From the NCBI GenBank assembly GCA_051453625.1, contig JBOZIK010000001.1, positions 10,868,652-10,889,615 on the forward strand: DNA of 20,964 nucleotides, in the 5' to 3' direction. Position numbers and translations under genes: made by a program. This document shows positions 19,015 to 20,964 of the stretch, piece after piece. The notes below the pieces were generated by a model. The model saw only the letters and a program-made list of their open reading frames with translations. It searched no databases and was not told where the DNA came from. The stretch is from Welwitschia mirabilis. Taxonomy: Eukaryota > Gnetophyta > Gnetopsida > Welwitschiales. The stretch's first letter is position 1, and each line of letters begins with the position of its first letter.

Positions 19015-20030
19015 CTGAGGAGGGATCCAACATGACAACATTGTACACAACTAGATCATAAGAATTCAGATGTGCTAAAATGCAATTATTGTTAGGCCAC
19101 ATTTCGTGAAGATGTAAACTGAATGAAATATCACATTACTGAACTACTTGATTATGATGTTATGCCTTGCCCTAACTTACCCAACATTTCCATGATAGAA
19201 GAAATGCATACATATTTAAACTGTAGAGAGGAGTAAAAGAAAAACAAGGTAAGACTTGTAGATCTTTAAGCACAAAGGCAAATAGAAAGAGCTAAGAATG
19301 GTTTTACAACTAAGCATAGAGCCTTTATGTCCAGAATTAGAAAGAGAACAATTACTGGTTGGGAGTGTATAACTATAGATTCAAGGGCACATGCTTCTTC
19401 TTTCCCTCCTAATGTAGATAATGCTACTGAGGCTTAGCATGAGAATGATATTTATCCTCCAATTTTAGTTCCATACTTGGCTCAACTTCTTAGGGATTAT
19501 ATTCTTATCATCGATCCATTCAAGGCAGTCATGTTGATCTAATGCCTCCATGTCATGGTTCTAATACTCAACAGACAATTAAGACAAGTATGCATGCTGA
19601 GGAGGATGTATTCAGGAGAGCATATAAGATACTTTTATAAGTTTGGTATTCACAAGGCTTACCATTACATGCATTTATAAGTTCCATGTTTTAGAGGGTT
19701 TATGATGCTACTAGTGAGTGTGGATTAGGTAATTTCAAATCTTTCACCTACACAGAGATATGGTCATTCATATTAGATGATGTCAAACATGATATTAAGG
19801 ACATGATAATCCATTATAAAGAGGTTTGGAATAAATTTGGATGTAGCATTCTTGTAAATGGTTAGAGTAATAGACAAGATAGAAATCTCATCTATTTTTT
19901 TGTAGCATCAAGTTCAAGAGTAATGTTCTTGAAATCTGTCGATGCCTCAGATAACATAAGAATTACTAAATTTATGTTTAAAGAGTTTTAAAAAGTAATT
20001 AAAGAAGTAGAACTTAGCAACATTGCCTAG

Positions 20031-20135
20031 GTAAATAGTTCTTATTTAATTTAATAAAACTCATTTGATCCTTCTGAATACAAAGTTGTAGTCTTCTACT
20101 TTTGTACTTAGCCTTATTTATTTTGTACTATGTAG
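20031..20135 (+). other. Probable intron 1 of the hAT pseudogene
   Basis: GTAAATAG at the left and TACTATGTAG at the right bound 105 AT-rich bases. They lie exactly between the DUF659-end coding similarity and the VVINNGS block, so GT-AG splicing would join the two parts. Confidence 0.65.
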
Positions 20136-20278
20136 GTTGTCATAAATAATGGATCTACTTATAAGGCAATAAGTAGATTACTCATGCATCATTATCCACA
20201 TTTTTATTGGACTTCTTGCATAGCACACGATATTAATATTCTTCTTTAAGACCTTGGAAAATTATCTTAGATTAAAAG

Positions 20279-20418
20279 GTAAATAACTAAATATTTCTAA
20301 TATTAAGATGTAGTGTTAGTGACACATTAAGTATTTTTTTCATGTAAATCATAATGAAAATATGATATATGATGATATGACTTAAGGATTGACAAATTAT
20401 CATTTATTATTGTTTAAG
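20279..20418 (+). other. Probable intron 2 of the hAT pseudogene
   Basis: Coding similarity stops after DLGKLS...IK at GTAAATAAC and resumes as IVSKFIYMF near 20437. A TTGTTTAAG acceptor at 20410-20418 is the most likely 3' end, but other AG positions (for example near 20385) are possible. Confidence 0.45.
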
Positions 20419-20725
20419 TGGTGCAAAGGGAAAAAATTGTATCAAAATTTATCTACATGTTCATCATCTTTTTCATCAGTACTCTAATGACAAGGAACTT
20501 CTTAGGCTTGGTTACATAAGGTTTGTGACAAAGTTCATATTATTAGATAGCATGCAAGTAGTAAATCAAATATTAATGGTGATGTTTTGTAATCCATTGT
20601 GGAGTAATGATTAGATATTTGCTTCACTTCATCATACTTTTGAGGCTACTCATGTGACGGACATTGTTTTTGATTATTTTGATTATCCAAGCAAATTTTG
20701 GTTTGAGATGAAAAATGTCTTATAG

Positions 20726-20835
20726 GTAAGAATCATTATTTTTATATTCTCAAATACTGAAACACATCACCTTTAATTTTTTAATTTGCAAATTTGAATG
20801 TCATATTTACTTATTTACATCTTTGCAATTTGTAG
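20726..20835 (+). other. Probable intron 3 of the hAT pseudogene
   Basis: ATAG|GTAAGA is a near-ideal plant donor and CAATTTGTAG a good acceptor. The 110 bases between are AT-rich, and coding similarity (IT, stop, PLVLIL) restarts at the base after the acceptor. Confidence 0.65.
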
Positions 20836-20964
20836 ATTACCTAACCATTAGTGCTTATTCTTTAAAAGGTAGATGAGTAAAGACCTTTTCTTGTATATTT
20901 GTATAAAGCTATGTCAAGGTGAAGGAGGACATTTGTTCCTATCTTACAAAGAGTGGTCTTCTTA

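Larger units (their letters stand above)
19015..20964 (+). pseudogene. hAT-family transposase (BED finger, DUF659, catalytic core), broken, runs off the window
   Basis: hAT transposases cut and paste DNA elements. Plus-strand segments in order are a BED zinc finger (QHCTQLDHKNSDVLKCNYC, stop, ATFREDVN, stop, MKYHI; cysteines at 19081 and 19090, histidine at 19132) and VMPCPNLPN, then MHAEEDVFRRAYKILL (about 19591-19638). A DUF659 region (DDVKHDIKDMIIHYKEVWNK, then FGCSILVNG with a stop where W is usual, then VMFLKSVDASDNI) covers about 19778-19960. VVINNGSTYKAISRLLMHHY and HFYWTSCIAHDINILL (20136-20246) form the catalytic-core region (family DNa..y..a...L....p...w..C.aH...L.l.dig); the usual D is N. 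HVTDIVFDYFDYPSKFWFEM (about 20652-20710) and PLVLIL...FLVYLYKAMSR (20842-20916) follow. Many internal stops make it non-functional. Confidence 0.88.

Noticed and set aside
1-20964. CRISPR arrays, bacterial operons, ribosomal or tRNA genes
   Set aside because: No regularly spaced repeats, Shine-Dalgarno-led gene clusters or conserved RNA gene sequences were seen; all recognised features are plant transposable elements.

Overview
This window is AT-rich nuclear DNA from a plant, consisting almost entirely of old, broken transposable elements. Three things point to a land plant: an L1-type LINE, a Ty1/copia pol gene and a BED-finger/DUF659 hAT transposase, each close to plant families; intron-like GT-AG interruptions in the hAT gene; and a fragment resembling a plant pectin-lyase-fold (GH28-like) enzyme. 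The density of decayed, nested repeats suits a large repeat-rich genome such as a gymnosperm's, but the species cannot be named from sequence alone. No intact protein-coding gene was found. There are two assembly gaps, 2629-2728 and 17894-18533.

Left part (1-5187). A GA microsatellite opens the window. Three copies of one ~1.07 kb LTR-like repeat follow at 763-1828, 2076-2628 (cut by the first gap) and 4109-5187. They share TG...CA-type ends, a TATA box and U3-like stem-loops. The outer two could be the LTRs of one ~4.4 kb element whose interior has no recognisable pol gene.

Middle part (5389-11125). A minus-strand L1-type LINE ORF2 runs from an ATG-like start at 8960 (endonuclease, reverse transcriptase, zinc-knuckle-like end) down to about 5389. 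A plus-strand Ty1/copia pol remnant abuts that start and carries integrase, reverse transcriptase and the first half of RNase H. Several catalytic residues are lost, mostly by changes of the G-to-A / C-to-T kind.

Nested insert (11126-15146). The copia RNase H is split by about 4.0 kb flanked by GGTAG/GGCAG, a likely 5-bp target site duplication. The rest of RNase H, a polypurine tract and the 3' LTR resume at 15147. The insert holds a CG/CA microsatellite with Z-DNA character, a possible 2-kb LTR, and a CpG-richer block (about 13870-15060) containing the GH28-like fragment and a minus-strand TATA box.

Right part (15990-20964). Non-coding DNA with a small 17-bp repeat cluster and the second gap leads to a plus-strand hAT transposase pseudogene (about 19015 to the window end). 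It retains BED-finger, DUF659 and catalytic-core similarity across at least three probable introns. The elements do not form a working pathway; the window records successive insertion and mutational decay.
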